Origin: Antitrichia curtipendula
Lineage: Eukaryota; Streptophyta; Bryopsida; Hypnales; Leucodontaceae
Length of the DNA: 64,000 bases
Assembly: GCA_951230915.1 (NCBI GenBank)
Contig: OX579633.1
Location: 8,096,145 to 8,160,144, forward strand
Reading direction: 5' to 3'
This document shows positions 36,252 through 46,512 of the stretch, in pieces. The translations under genes were made by a program, and so were the position numbers. The notes beneath the pieces were generated by a model, which was given only the letters and a program-made list of their open reading frames with translations, was not told the DNA's origin and ran no database searches. How positions within the stretch are numbered: the stretch's first letter is position 1; each line of letters starts with the position of its first letter.

Positions 36252-37260
36252 TTAACCCCTAAAGGACCAAGGCCTATTTTCTACCAAAAATCACTCCAAA
36301 CTGCCATTTCTTTAGCCAAGAGTACAAAAAGATATAAATTGTTTTTGGGCCCACATTTGACCGTAGGATCCTACACCTAACTAGTGACTACTATGAGAGT
36401 GTGTGTAAAAGATTTTAAAATTTTGGACCACACAAATTGCCAGAAATCTGCATTTTAAATGAAAAAAATTAAATTTCAACACATTGTGGGAGTACATTTT
36501 CTGACTTTGAACATTTTAAACTTTATATTTTTGCACTACAAAGTTTTGAGGTATATTTTAGATGAACTTGAAGGTATACCTTCATGATTGGAGTATTTAT
36601 TTTCTCAAAAATAGATTGTAGGAGAATAAATACATGTTTTTGTTTTTAAATATATGCTTTGTTTTGATTTAGGAAATGATCTTCATTTTGGTTGGATCTT
36701 GTTGGCAGTAAAAAAAGAATTAGATTGTATTTTTGGTGAATTTTCGAAGTTGTATCTTCAAAATTTATTTAAAAAAAATCTAAAAATAATTTTATAATTA
36801 TTATTTTTTGTTCATCATCTTAGAGATTTTCAAAACATTTTTTTCTAATTAAAATTTAACTCCATTTAAATCTTTACAATGGAGAATTGAGTTGAGATGT
36901 GAGAGTCTAGCCAAAAAAAAGAAAATTAAAAGAAATTTAATTTTCATTATTGAAGAAATTGTTAAGTAGAAGTAGGTATGAGATAGTAGGAAAATCTAAA
37001 ATATTAATATCTTTTATATGGAATTAAAATGTATTAATCCCAATGGTGAGATTGTTCTAGCAAAAAATCTAAACTAGAAGGATCTATTTTTTTTATATTG
37101 TAAAAATTGCATTCGAAAATGAATCCTACAAGCTATTTTTTCCAGGAAGATGCTCTAAGTGCCCGAAAAATAAGATTGTCTATGACTTTCTCATAACAAA
37201 TCCAAATGGAATGAATCAAAGCTTCCTAGATAGACAAAAATATAATCTGTGACAAAAGAA
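36252..37260. mobile_element. TTAA-type element nested in the hAT, copy 7 (right end missing)
   Basis: Left end TTAACCCCTAAAGGACCAAGG is canonical. Interior blocks such as GTTAAGTAGAAGTAGGT and CCGAAAAATAAGATTGTC match 25124-26055 and 59580-60485. The expected right terminus is absent; sequence passes directly into the hAT right subterminal region. Confidence 0.7.
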
Positions 37261-37359
37261 ACCAAAAAAAAATATTCAAAATTTTGCAAATTTTTTTTGG
37301 CTTCAAACCCCTCTCCCTTGTTTTGAGCTTATTTGGACATAATTTTAAACCCTTAAACT

Positions 37360-37667
37360 TACCGTCCGCGCCCCGACCCTCTCTCGTCCTGGCCCTGACA
37401 GTTGTCCGTGCCCCGACCCTCTCTCGTCCCCGCCCTGACAATCGTCCGTGCCCCGACACACTCTCGTCCGCGCCCTGACTAAATTACGTCCGCGCCCTGA
37501 CTAAAGTCCGCGCCCCTACTGGTGACGTCCGCGCCCTGGATCCTACTTGGCAGCCACATCACCTATTTTTTTTAATTAAAGAAAGTCAACTCAGTGTTGA
37601 CCACATCGGACGGGCGAGACCTCTATCGGACGGGCAAACCGGACGTCCGTCCAGTATGACAACCCTG
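37360..37667. repeat. Right hAT subterminal motif array and terminus
   Basis: About nine boxes of GTCCGCGCCCTGAC or GTCCGTGCCCCGAC, then CGGACGGGC motifs and the terminal TATGACAACCCTG. Boxes are the reverse complement of those in the left array and the two internal arrays. Confidence 0.82.
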
Positions 37668-37688
37668 GCATGGTCCTTTAGAGGTTAA
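37668..37688. mobile_element. TTAA-flanked element, right end stub, with hAT target duplication
   Basis: GCATGGTC (37668-37675) is the right copy of the 8-bp hAT target duplication. It is followed by CTTTAGAGGTTAA, the normal right terminus of the TTAA family. Rejoined to 18806-19722 this gives a full-length element of about 930 bp, matching the size of uninterrupted copies. Confidence 0.85.
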
Positions 37689-39139
37689 ATAAATAGACTC
37701 TTCATGTTTGCCAACTACTTAGAGCGGCTAAAGCTATTTTTCTTTGCTCTAAAGGCCTAAAAATATCTCCACAAGTTTATATTACAACATAGAACATCAT
37801 GGTGCAAATTGTTTTACCAAGTCATTCTAAATTTTATAAAATCAATACTCTGCGGATGTAAATTCATTTTTCAAAATTAATGGGATCCCAATTTTTTTGA
37901 AAATTGTACACATATCTTAAGTAGATTTATGAATGAAGAGTCGAAAATTAACAATGAAAAATTGATTTCTAACATAAACTTGATGATATATAGGTTTGAG
38001 TATCCATATAAAAATCTACTTCTCTAACGTCTTCTAAGTAGGAAATAGGGCCTCCTAATTATAAATCTTTAATAGTGCCATTAGTAGTACAAAGAACAAC
38101 GGTGCTTCAATATTTATTATAAATATATAAACACTTGAATAAAAAATATATTAATATCCAATATCTTAATCAACCAAGATTCAAAATTTGAATATGTTGA
38201 ATTTTTTTATCAATATAACATTTATATATGTAATTATACTTATAATAATCATTTCAATTCTATGTTAAGAATCTTCTAATTGAGATGTCCTCCTACTACA
38301 TATGATCAAATTAGAACTACTAAGCTACTTAGAAGTCAATCCTATCATATTATAACTGAAAAAATCAAAATTTTCATTAGGTGCTCTCTCTAAAATTATA
38401 TAATATTTGGCACTTTTAACTATTGCCTTTCCATGTAATTATATTTCATGTAATTCTATGAATTTAAAATTTTAATTATATATATTTAATATTTTTATTC
38501 GTTTTATATACTTAAAATTAATGATTTTGGAAACTAAAAATTTTCTAATAGATAAGGTGTTTTTTCCTAAATTTCAAATTTCTATAAAAAATTATAAATC
38601 CTTAGGAATGTTATTTGTTCCATGATTGTAAATAAAATAAAATACCCTATGTACAAGCCACATTTTTTACGTAATTATTTTACTAAAGATTGTCCATAAT
38701 TTTGAAAAAACTCAAGACTTTTGTCCATAAAATTATTAAAATCTAATTATAGAGTGTCTGAATTAGTGAAAATTAAATAAGTGAGAGCATGTGCAACAAT
38801 AAATGAGAAGTATTGTACAAAAAATATATTAAATACATGGAAGGGGACAAAGTGCAAATTCTTTAAAGAGACAATGGAGTTGTGGACTCTAGGAGGACAA
38901 ATACTAAACATTGTAAAATATTGTAAAGCCTATTGAAAGAGAGTTGAAAATTTTGAAATGCCTCTTGTTTAAACCATAGAATGCTTAATCCTAAGTATTG
39001 AATGACAAAGTTTCCTAAACATATCTCTTTGGACATTTAGGTATTGAATGTTACTTGCAAGTGTAGTAGATTGATAGTGACAATGGACTTAAAAGTTGTA
39101 ATAGCAAAATTGTGAAAGTATGGTATCAAAACCATCAAT
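37689..39139. other. Intergenic sequence upstream of the Pmp3-like gene
   Basis: AT-rich with no coding content recognised. The promoter of the Pmp3-like gene should lie in the right part; no TATA box stands out from the background. Confidence 0.45.
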
Positions 39140-40078
39140 ATGGATCATTGTTATGCAGGAGAAGAATATTCAAAATTTGAACTCCTTTGTGACCTATTTA
39201 TGATACTTTTCATTCCACCCATAGCTGTTTATTTAAAAGTTGGTCGAGGCCGAAGCAATCCTGTAAGTAATTTGTTATTTGATGGTTGTTTTGAGTATAT
39301 TTATAAAACATGATCATATCTTCCAAATACATGGTTAAAAAAATATTGAATTTGTTTGTTTCAATATTTGTACTTTTATAATATTATTAGAATTTTTATT
39401 GTAATTGCTTATGCAATAATTCTTGCAATAATTTTGATTGGAATCAGAGTACATAATCTACATGGCACTATGGTATTTCTTTTATATTCCAAGATGTATA
39501 TATGCAACATGTATCATTTTTAGAATAGACAAGCACGTGGCTATTAATTAGTCACCAATTATAATAGCATGAATCTAGATTTTTTTTCATCCAAAATGCA
39601 CAAATCACAAATTTTTGAACATCATTTTGAACAAAGTTTCTCTTAAAAATATACTCAAATAAAAACCAACACTGGACTTAATTAATATTGTATAATACAT
39701 TGTAGATGGTAGGATAAAAAAAACATTGATCATTTGCTTTCAAATAGATGTTTTTACAAAACCATCAAACATACATTCTAAATGAAGTACTAAATTTCAA
39801 ATTTCAAATCATCTGTCAATTCCAAAATAATATATATGCTTAGATGTGTTATTTTTAATTGAATGTGCATGCAGCCAGAGTGGATAATTTGTTTTATTTC
39901 TTGGTGTTTATTTTATATTCCTGGGTGCATATATGCTATTTGGATACTTTGTAGGGCAAACAAGCATATGCCCATAAATGATGATGAACGTTCATCTCGA
40001 TTCTCAAATCCACTTGGATTTGAAAGGTCATGGTCACAAAACAATCATCATCCATCAAAATGCTTTACAAAATGGTGA
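39140..40078 (+). CDS. UPF0057/Pmp3 family small hydrophobic protein (RCI2-like) with C-terminal tail, 2 exons
   Basis: Exon 1 39140-39262 (41 codons, donor GTAAGT) and exon 2 39875-40078 (acceptor TGCAG, stop included) join in phase 0 to 108 residues. Exon 1 gives KFELLCDLFMILFIPPIAVYLKVG and exon 2 PEWIICFISWCLFYIPGCIY. These match the two-helix Pmp3 layout, with the family's PP turn after helix 1 and YIPG in helix 2. Pmp3/RCI2 proteins are small plasma-membrane proteolipids affecting membrane potential and salt or cold tolerance. Usual length is 50-75 residues; this one adds a polar tail of about 40 (MPINDDERSSRFSNPLG), a form known for some plant members. ATG at 39140 is the first in frame and gives an 11-residue lead before the core. 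Confidence 0.88.
39444..39551 (+). pseudogene. Decayed duplicate of Pmp3 exon 2 inside its own intron
   Basis: Reads SEYIIYMALWYFFYIPRCIY then ATCIIFRIDKHVAIN and a TAG, aligned with PEWIICFISWCLFYIPGCIY, AIWILCRANKHMPIN of the real exon. The acceptor position that is CAG before exon 2 reads GAA here, so splicing at the equivalent site is lost. Confidence 0.75.
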
Positions 40079-41547
40079 TCATATTCCTGCTATATTACTC
40101 TTTCCACATCACCGTCATTCTCGCATGTGATAAATAACAATCACCATCTTAAGTATAAAACCTGAGGCTTGGGTGTAATACCAACATTGCATTAGACAAG
40201 ATTGTAAGTAGTTATCTTTCTAATACAATAATTACTCAAGATGATTCATGATTTTATCAATGAATACAAATGCAAATTGTACTCTTCTTCCCATTGTTTA
40301 AAAAAAAACTTGTATTTTGTAGATGAAATATTTTAATTCCCTTAACAAAAAAATCTGCAAGATTGAATTTATGAAGATAATGTTATTTCAAATGGAGATC
40401 AAATTTTTAAATGACTATACGCCATTTGAAATATTACAAAGATTATGAATTTATCTCTAACCTCTTTGATCCATGTAAGTCATTTATAGTATGAGGTTAT
40501 ATGCAAAAATATTAATTTTGGAATTGAATATTGAATATACATTAGTATATATTTTATCATATGAAGATTTTAATCTTAGTTTATTCACACTTTATACTAC
40601 AAATGCGATATTTTTCATACACAAGAACAATGAAACAATGGTCAACATGCACTCTAGCACCGAATCAAATTTGAGGTGTTTTATGAACTATGATTTGCAA
40701 TCTTAACATTAATTAAGATGAATAATTGTAATAAATACAAATCAAATCAAAATAAATTTTAGTGTTTTGTATATGTTGTAGTTACAATATATCTAAAAGA
40801 ATTTTGAATCAATAAAAATGATCATTTATTGTTTGTTGTTAGATAAATTATGTTTTAAAATATTAAATATCAAATATTTAAAGTTTTTTTTAATTATTAA
40901 ATATTAAATATCAAGATTGAAGATCTATTAAATGAATGAAAATTACATATCATATGCTTTAGGTTATTCAAAATATGTTTATTAATTAAAAAAATTAGTA
41001 TTTCTATTCAAAAATATAAATCTAAATTTTCAACTCCATGTTCTTAAGAAGTTTTTTTTTTCAGCCTTCACCATTGCAAATCTAATTATATTTTTATAGG
41101 TACTACATAAATAAAATAGTCTAGACAAATTCCTACAAACTCTAATAATAAAAACAAAAATCTAACATTGATAATTGAATTGAATGGTTTTGTCAGCAAA
41201 CAAAGAAAGCATTAAGAAATAAATTGTTTGAGTACATTGCTAGAGAATTTCATGTCCAACATAAATGTATATTAAAAAGTTATGTCAATTTGGATGCTTC
41301 AATTTGGATAGTAGATAATTTGAATGTTTTAATTCAAGCCATGTAACTTTACTTCTCTTGTGCATATGCTATGTTATATTTTAGAAGATGTCATGGAAAA
41401 TGCCTTAAGTTCTTGCTACCTTATCTTTACATCCAATAAATCATTCAAACATCTCTTTTTTATTTGCCTTTATATCAACATTATGCTAAATTGACAAAGT
41501 TTCTTTCACATGAAGTAGAAATATCAATTGCCTTGCCAACAGGTGAA

Positions 41548-41580
41548 TATGCGGGTGTCATGGATTGCGACACCCGCATA
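41548..41580. repeat. 12-bp perfect inverted repeat (hairpin)
   Basis: TATGCGGGTGTC, a 9-nt loop, then GACACCCGCATA. The arms are GC-rich in very AT-rich surroundings. No T-run follows and no gene abuts, so a terminator role is unlikely. Confidence 0.8.
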
Positions 41581-41769
41581 ACTTTAATAATTAGTCCTTT
41601 GTTGCCATGCCAAATTAAGAGAGCCAATTTTTGAGTCTACCAAATTAATTTGCCCAAGTTGAGGTCTTGTAGACTAGGGCCTATGTTCCTAGTAGTAATA
41701 TGGTATATAAAGGTTTAAAAGCATCAAATCTTTATTGATAAATTTTCTAATTTATTTTGAGAATAGATA

Positions 41770-42100
41770 TACATATTGATAGACCTTAATCCCTAGAAGA
41801 TGTGGAGGACCAATGAACTCTTCAAAAAACTTAGAAATGTCAAAAATACAAGTAAAATGAATAAACTAGGATTTGTACAAATTCGATATATCTGCTTAAG
41901 ATGATAATGCAAATTGTCCAATTTTTATGAGTGTATTTTAGAGAGCATTATGTAGTTGTTTAACTGCATTATGTAAAACTTCAATTTATCCAGTACAAGC
42001 TAATCAACAATTGGAATTTGGGAAAACCTATAGTACAAACCAATACAGATGTGTAATCTACTCATTGCATTTCATGTCCAAACGCTGGTCTTGGTATTTT
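41770..42100 (+). repeat. Diverged direct duplication, copy 1
   Basis: Aligns with 42590-42945 in the same order: a CCTAGA(A)GA block, AAATACAAGTAAAATGA-like, CCAATTTTTATGA-like, and ACAAACCAATACA near 42033 and 42895. Function unknown. Confidence 0.55.
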
Positions 42101-42589
42101 TGGAAGAATGTATGTCACTTCAATGAGAATGAATGTCACACATCAAGAATTTTTGTTATGTCATACATAATGAAGGTCACCATTCTCACATGTGATTACT
42201 ACAAGTATATTAGCACAATCCTTTCTACCAATACAAAACAACTTTACTCTATATTCTAACTTGTTTTTGTATAAATACATTTTTTAGGGATTCTACATAT
42301 TGGGTGGTGCAAAATTATTTCCTCAACAATATTATTCACTTGCATTTCAGTGCATCCAATAAATTGGCATTAAATTTGCAATTACCCTCCACTATCAATG
42401 CCCTACTAAAGTCATTGTATAAAAAAAATTGCAAGAAATTGCATCATTTTTCTCCATTCAACATACAATTTTTTTTGGAATAATTCTTCCTATTGTGACA
42501 AAAATCCACAAGTTTTACGTAGTACAAACGTGATTTCACAAAAAATATCAAACCATTTCAACCTTCCTTCCCTATTCAAATACAACTTC

Positions 42590-42945
42590 ATATTTGAAAG
42601 CATGCCTTTTACTCCTACAGACCAAACATATTCAAGTCTCTTTGTGGGGATAATTCCTAGAGAGTATAGATGACTAAGGGAATTATAGCTTAGAAATACC
42701 CAAAGTACAAGTGAAATGACCATATGGGGAATTTGTTCAAACTACAATTATCTAAGTAAGGCAATGATGAAATATTGTTCAATTTTTTATAATTTATAGT
42801 CTATTGTCTGGCCATATATTGATACTTTAGGAAAACTACAATACTATACTACATTACATAAACGGATACAATTGATATTCCAAGAAAACTGCAACACAAA
42901 CCAATACAATTGCTTAATCTATTCATTGTATACCGTCTATTATAG
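42590..42945 (+). repeat. Diverged direct duplication, copy 2
   Basis: Counterpart of 41770-42100, offset about 0.83 kb. It ends shortly before the promoter region of the 44.3-kb gene. Confidence 0.55.
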
Positions 42946-43785
42946 TAAATACACAATGTCACAAACTTTTATCACCATTTCATCCATGTTTTGGAGTTCG
43001 AAGACATTGAAACCCTTAACAAGGTTAGCAAGGTTTTCTATTCCAAATTTTGCAAATAAAACTAAAAAATAATAATCATGATCGAATTCTTCACACATCC
43101 AAATCACATAATCAAAGAATCCCAAAACCATGAAACAACACGTGTCACTTTGATTTCAAATCCATAATTGTTTCTCGGCAAGCCTGCAACAAGCTGCGGT
43201 TCATAACAATACAAAACCGTACCGTATGATACGAGGTGTACGAGCCATACATTCCTAGTATCTCCATTCCCACCGAGAATGCTCACAATCAAATTCACGG
43301 GATTGGCGATTTGATTGTTCCATTATTTGCAACGACATTGTCGGCTTCTCTCTTGCAATCGCGCAAGTGAGCTTTTTCAATCAATGGCAATAGTTTTATG
43401 TGCAATTGTTTTCGATTCATCAGTCAGAGGTTTGTTCTTCAGATCCCCGTTCTGAACGCGTCAACAAAGGTAGCTGGCGTGTTGATTCACTTTTCAAACG
43501 AAGAACAAACGATTCTCGTATTGGGAAAGTGGTACTTGCATTGATTCCTTTCCAACAGCAATTTCCGGAACGCTTTTTTTAATTCCGATGAGTGATTTCT
43601 GGAGGGTCTCATCAGTGTGCGACTTTCAAGCTCTGTGATGCGTGTTGTGTTCACAGGTGAGGATCTTTTTCTCAATAGGTTTGTCAACTTTGAAGTCTAG
43701 AGCGTTGCTGGATTCCATCGTCTTCTGAACCTGGTTTCGTTAACTCCCTTACGTGGAGGAATGTTTTGAAACATAGTCCAATTTC

Positions 43786-44265
43786 GTTGATCTAGGGTTT
43801 CTTGCTTTATGATTTCGCAGCTTCGGGTGTCGAATCGTTGCTGAAGAGCGTGTTGTGTTTGTGGAGATTTAGGAATTTAGGTCAAGTGCAAGTCTCACTC
43901 TTTGCTTATTTCCAGGGTGCCGAATTCTGTCGAATTTATGCGGGGATTGCAATTTGCAGGATCGGTGTTGTATTAGTATTTGGCGATCACAGATGCAAAG
44001 GTTCGGAGATTCACTGTTTAGTTACACGTCCCAGGGAGTTTCAGTGGTGATCTAGGGTTTCTTGCTTCGTGATTCCGCAGCTTAGGGTTTTCGAAAAGCG
44101 TGTAGTGTTTTTTGGACACTTAGGAGTTTAGGTCAAGTGCACTTCTTGACTCTAAGCTTATGTCAGTGTGGTGCAGACGCTTCTGTAAAGTGCTAAATTT
44201 TGCCGGGTGATTCCAACTGGCTGGATCTGGCGATTGCAGATGCACAGGTTCCGGGTGACCAATCA
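43786..44265 (+). repeat. Tandem duplication in a plant gene leader
   Basis: Two units of about 250 bp, starting at about 43790 and 44047, each open with GATCTAGGGTTTCTTGCTT and share CGCAGCTT, TTTAGGTCAAGTGCA and TGCAGATGCAAAGG-like blocks. AGGGTTTC motifs are typical of plant 5' leaders. It lies just before the ATG at 44309. Confidence 0.7.
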
Positions 44266-44308
44266 GTGTTAGGAGCTCGGGTGCAATTGTTTGAAAGCTA
44301 ATTGAGTT

Positions 44309-45946
44309 ATGACGATGCAAGGGATGGAACGCGATCCGCTTCACAAGCTGGAGACTGGCGCCATTCCTATTGGACAAGATAGGTCACCCTTCGTGATTCC
44401 CATGAATCCTTCTCGTGAGTTTCTGGACTGTGTAGACAGAACTATAGGGGAGCCTACTCTTAGTTTTTTTCACTTTATGCAGGAGCAAATGTTAATGACA
44501 AGGGAGTTGGTAATCCGTGACTTAAGTAGGAAGCGTTAGTCTGTTGGTATCCAACTTGAATTGGATTTGTTATCCCTTATAGGATTTCTCAATCACTGGT
44601 GGCGGCTCTTTTGACACAATGTTTCATACTGCGACTACGCTTATTCTTAATTTGAGAGCAAGGTTGAGTTACTTCAATTGTCAAAATAGACGCAAGGGGC
44701 ATAGTTTACCAGTAGTTAGTCTTCCATATTGGCTTTAGAAAACTGAGATACTCACTATATTATGTCAGCATGATGATCCGCTACTGTGGTTGCTGAACTG
44801 CACAGACGGCTATTCTTTTTACGATGGGCGGAGGTATTGTATTGTATGGATTGTGTCTGCAACCTAATTTAGTGGCAGAGTAGTGGTGCATACATGATTT
44901 TGTAGAAAATTGCTGCTGCTCTTTCTGCTCTTTCAGTCGCAGGCGTTTTCTCCAAGTACGGTGTGGATGGGTCAGAAGACTTGAGAAGCCCCTTTCTTTG
45001 TTTGCACATACTGAGGGATTCTACTCCTGCCTCAATCACAGGCATGTGGATTGATCTTCCAGGAAATGGAGCTTGGGGGGATGGGAAAAGAGGAAGGTAC
45101 AAGGACAAGAAAGGTCGATGCGATTGGTGTGCTGTTCAGCGCTTTATTCTTGCAGGCGTGATTCTTACATTCATTCTTTGGGTAAAGTCATCTTCTGCTA
45201 CATAATTCTGATCAAACTGGGTTGTTGTTTCTCTAATTCATGTGAAATTGTCGCAAGTAGATGGAGGATCTATCACATACCATCCACCAGCTATGTCAGT
45301 ATTTGCCTGGAACCATGCTTTCACCTTGTGGCTGTTATCAAAGTTTCAGGCTGCAACTAAAGTAGCGACTTTCTAAGAGGTGTTGGATGTCAGTGGTACT
45401 GTAAGCATGAGTAGCTTGATGAAGTCTTATTTTACCTGTTCAGGTTGCTTTCAAGATCTGGACAAGCGATTGAGCGATTTATTAATTGTTTAGGCATTTA
45501 TGTACGGAAGGCTAGTAATAGCATTCCGTTACTTCGTAGGTAAAGCTTACTATATTTCTTGCTTATGTTTTTCACCTGTTCTCTTTATTCGTGTTCTGTT
45601 TATGTGTCCAGTAGTTGTAGAAATTGCACTTTGAATATCCCAACTGGATTAGCATATTTGGAATTTAGATGAGTTGACTCTCTGTATGTTTATATAACAT
45701 TAGCACAGTACCTGCAACCGTTTGCTTTGCTTGTTTGAAAAATTTGCTCCTGCTTTGTGAATGAAGGCGTAACCCCAGTCACTGCTAGTAGCATCATTGA
45801 AGCTCAAACCATAGTGTGCATGCTTCATGTTCTTTTGCTTACGCTCTTTATTTTCATTCTGTCAGGTTTTTGCGCAGGGTGATGTGCTGCACGGAAGGGG
45901 TACCTTATTTAATTCACTTGTGTACACTAGTATCAAAATCCTTTGA
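44309..45946 (+). CDS. Putative gene, first exons of an unrecognised one-pass membrane protein (possibly partial or decaying)
   Basis: The family is not recognised. The least AT-rich non-transposon part of the window starts with ATG at 44309. Exon 1 (44309-44414) ends at a consensus donor GTGAGT in phase 1. Exon 2 (44937-45181; an alternative acceptor 6 bp later, after TCGCAG, keeps frame) ends at GTAAAG in phase 0. Together they give 117 residues: a polar start MTMQGMERDPLHKLETGAIP, then SPFLCLHILRDSTPASITG, a Lys/Arg-rich stretch, and a membrane segment AVQRFILAGVILTFILW. This looks like a type II signal-anchor. A possible exon 3 at 45866 (acceptor CTGTCAG) continues VFAQGDVLHGRGTLFNSLVY for 26 codons to a TGA at 45944-45946. 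That short end, and coding-like but interrupted sequence at 46.15-46.48 kb, suggest a truncated gene or a missed downstream structure. Confidence 0.5.
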
Positions 45947-46512
45947 AGGCAGTGGTAGGAACTTAAACACGTCATTATTTGTGGAAGTATATTTATTAAT
46001 ATCAAGATCTATTGGAAGCACAGGTTTTTTTAGTATTCTGTTTGTGGGGTTCATTGACAACAGTCTTTGAACAAAAGAGTTCACTTGTTAGACTGGAGTC
46101 TTTTGGCGGGAGTAATCTGAGGAATTGCACTTCTGGATGCTTGATTATTGTTTCTTCAAGATCAGGGATGTGTTTCATTGCAGAATTATACGAGTTGTTG
46201 CTATGGCTGTCGATGAAATTAAAAAGGCTAAGTAAGCACAAATTCAATTGTAATGCAATAGAACCACAGCGTTGCTCATTCTGCGTCTGAACTTCAACGA
46301 GAGTTGCATTCTAAAATAGTAACTCTGAGTATTATTCAGACAGAACTGCAACACACATGAAATCGTTAATTCTAGGTCAATTCTAGATTCTCTCTTACAG
46401 AGGGTAAGAGCATCATCAACGGCCTGCTGGAAAAAAAAGGTACCAACCACAACCAGCCCGAAATTCAGATCCAACGCTGCTGTTCTACCTACTTTCTCGG
46501 TATTGAGGTGCT
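45947..46512 (+). other. Coding-like but interrupted sequence downstream of the putative gene
   Basis: Short stretches such as SASELQRELHSKIVTL (about 46275-46320) look coding, but stops separate them and no clean splice model was found. Could be decayed exons of the same gene. Confidence 0.25.

Larger units (their letters stand above)
19723..37667. mobile_element. Giant hAT-superfamily transposon (17,945 bp) with cargo genes
   Basis: Left end CAGGGTTGTCATA at 19723 and right end TATGACAACCCTG finishing at 37667 are perfect inverted repeats. The flanks are perfect 8-bp duplications GCATGGTC (19715-19722, 37668-37675), the hAT target length. Both subterminal regions are GC-rich arrays of related motifs. 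The interior carries a hAT transposase gene (20837-24341, broken), internal duplications, degenerate minisatellites, nested TTAA elements, a retroposon, and a divergent pair of cargo pseudogenes encoding a RING/coiled-coil protein and a protein kinase. Typical plant hAT elements are a few kb, so this is unusually large. All three genes are broken, so this copy would need enzyme from elsewhere. The alternative, several nested hAT elements, is not excluded, but the perfect duplication argues that the two outer ends moved together. Confidence 0.9.
40079..43300. other. Intergenic stretch with a diverged duplication, no gene seen
   Basis: AT-rich. It contains the direct duplication 41770-42100 / 42590-42945 and an isolated GC-rich hairpin at 41548-41580. 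Minus-strand ORFs at 42940-43298 have no recognisable domain. Confidence 0.45.

Noticed and set aside
41548..41580. Rho-independent-type terminator hairpin
   Set aside because: Nuclear plant DNA, no following T-run, no adjacent gene end.
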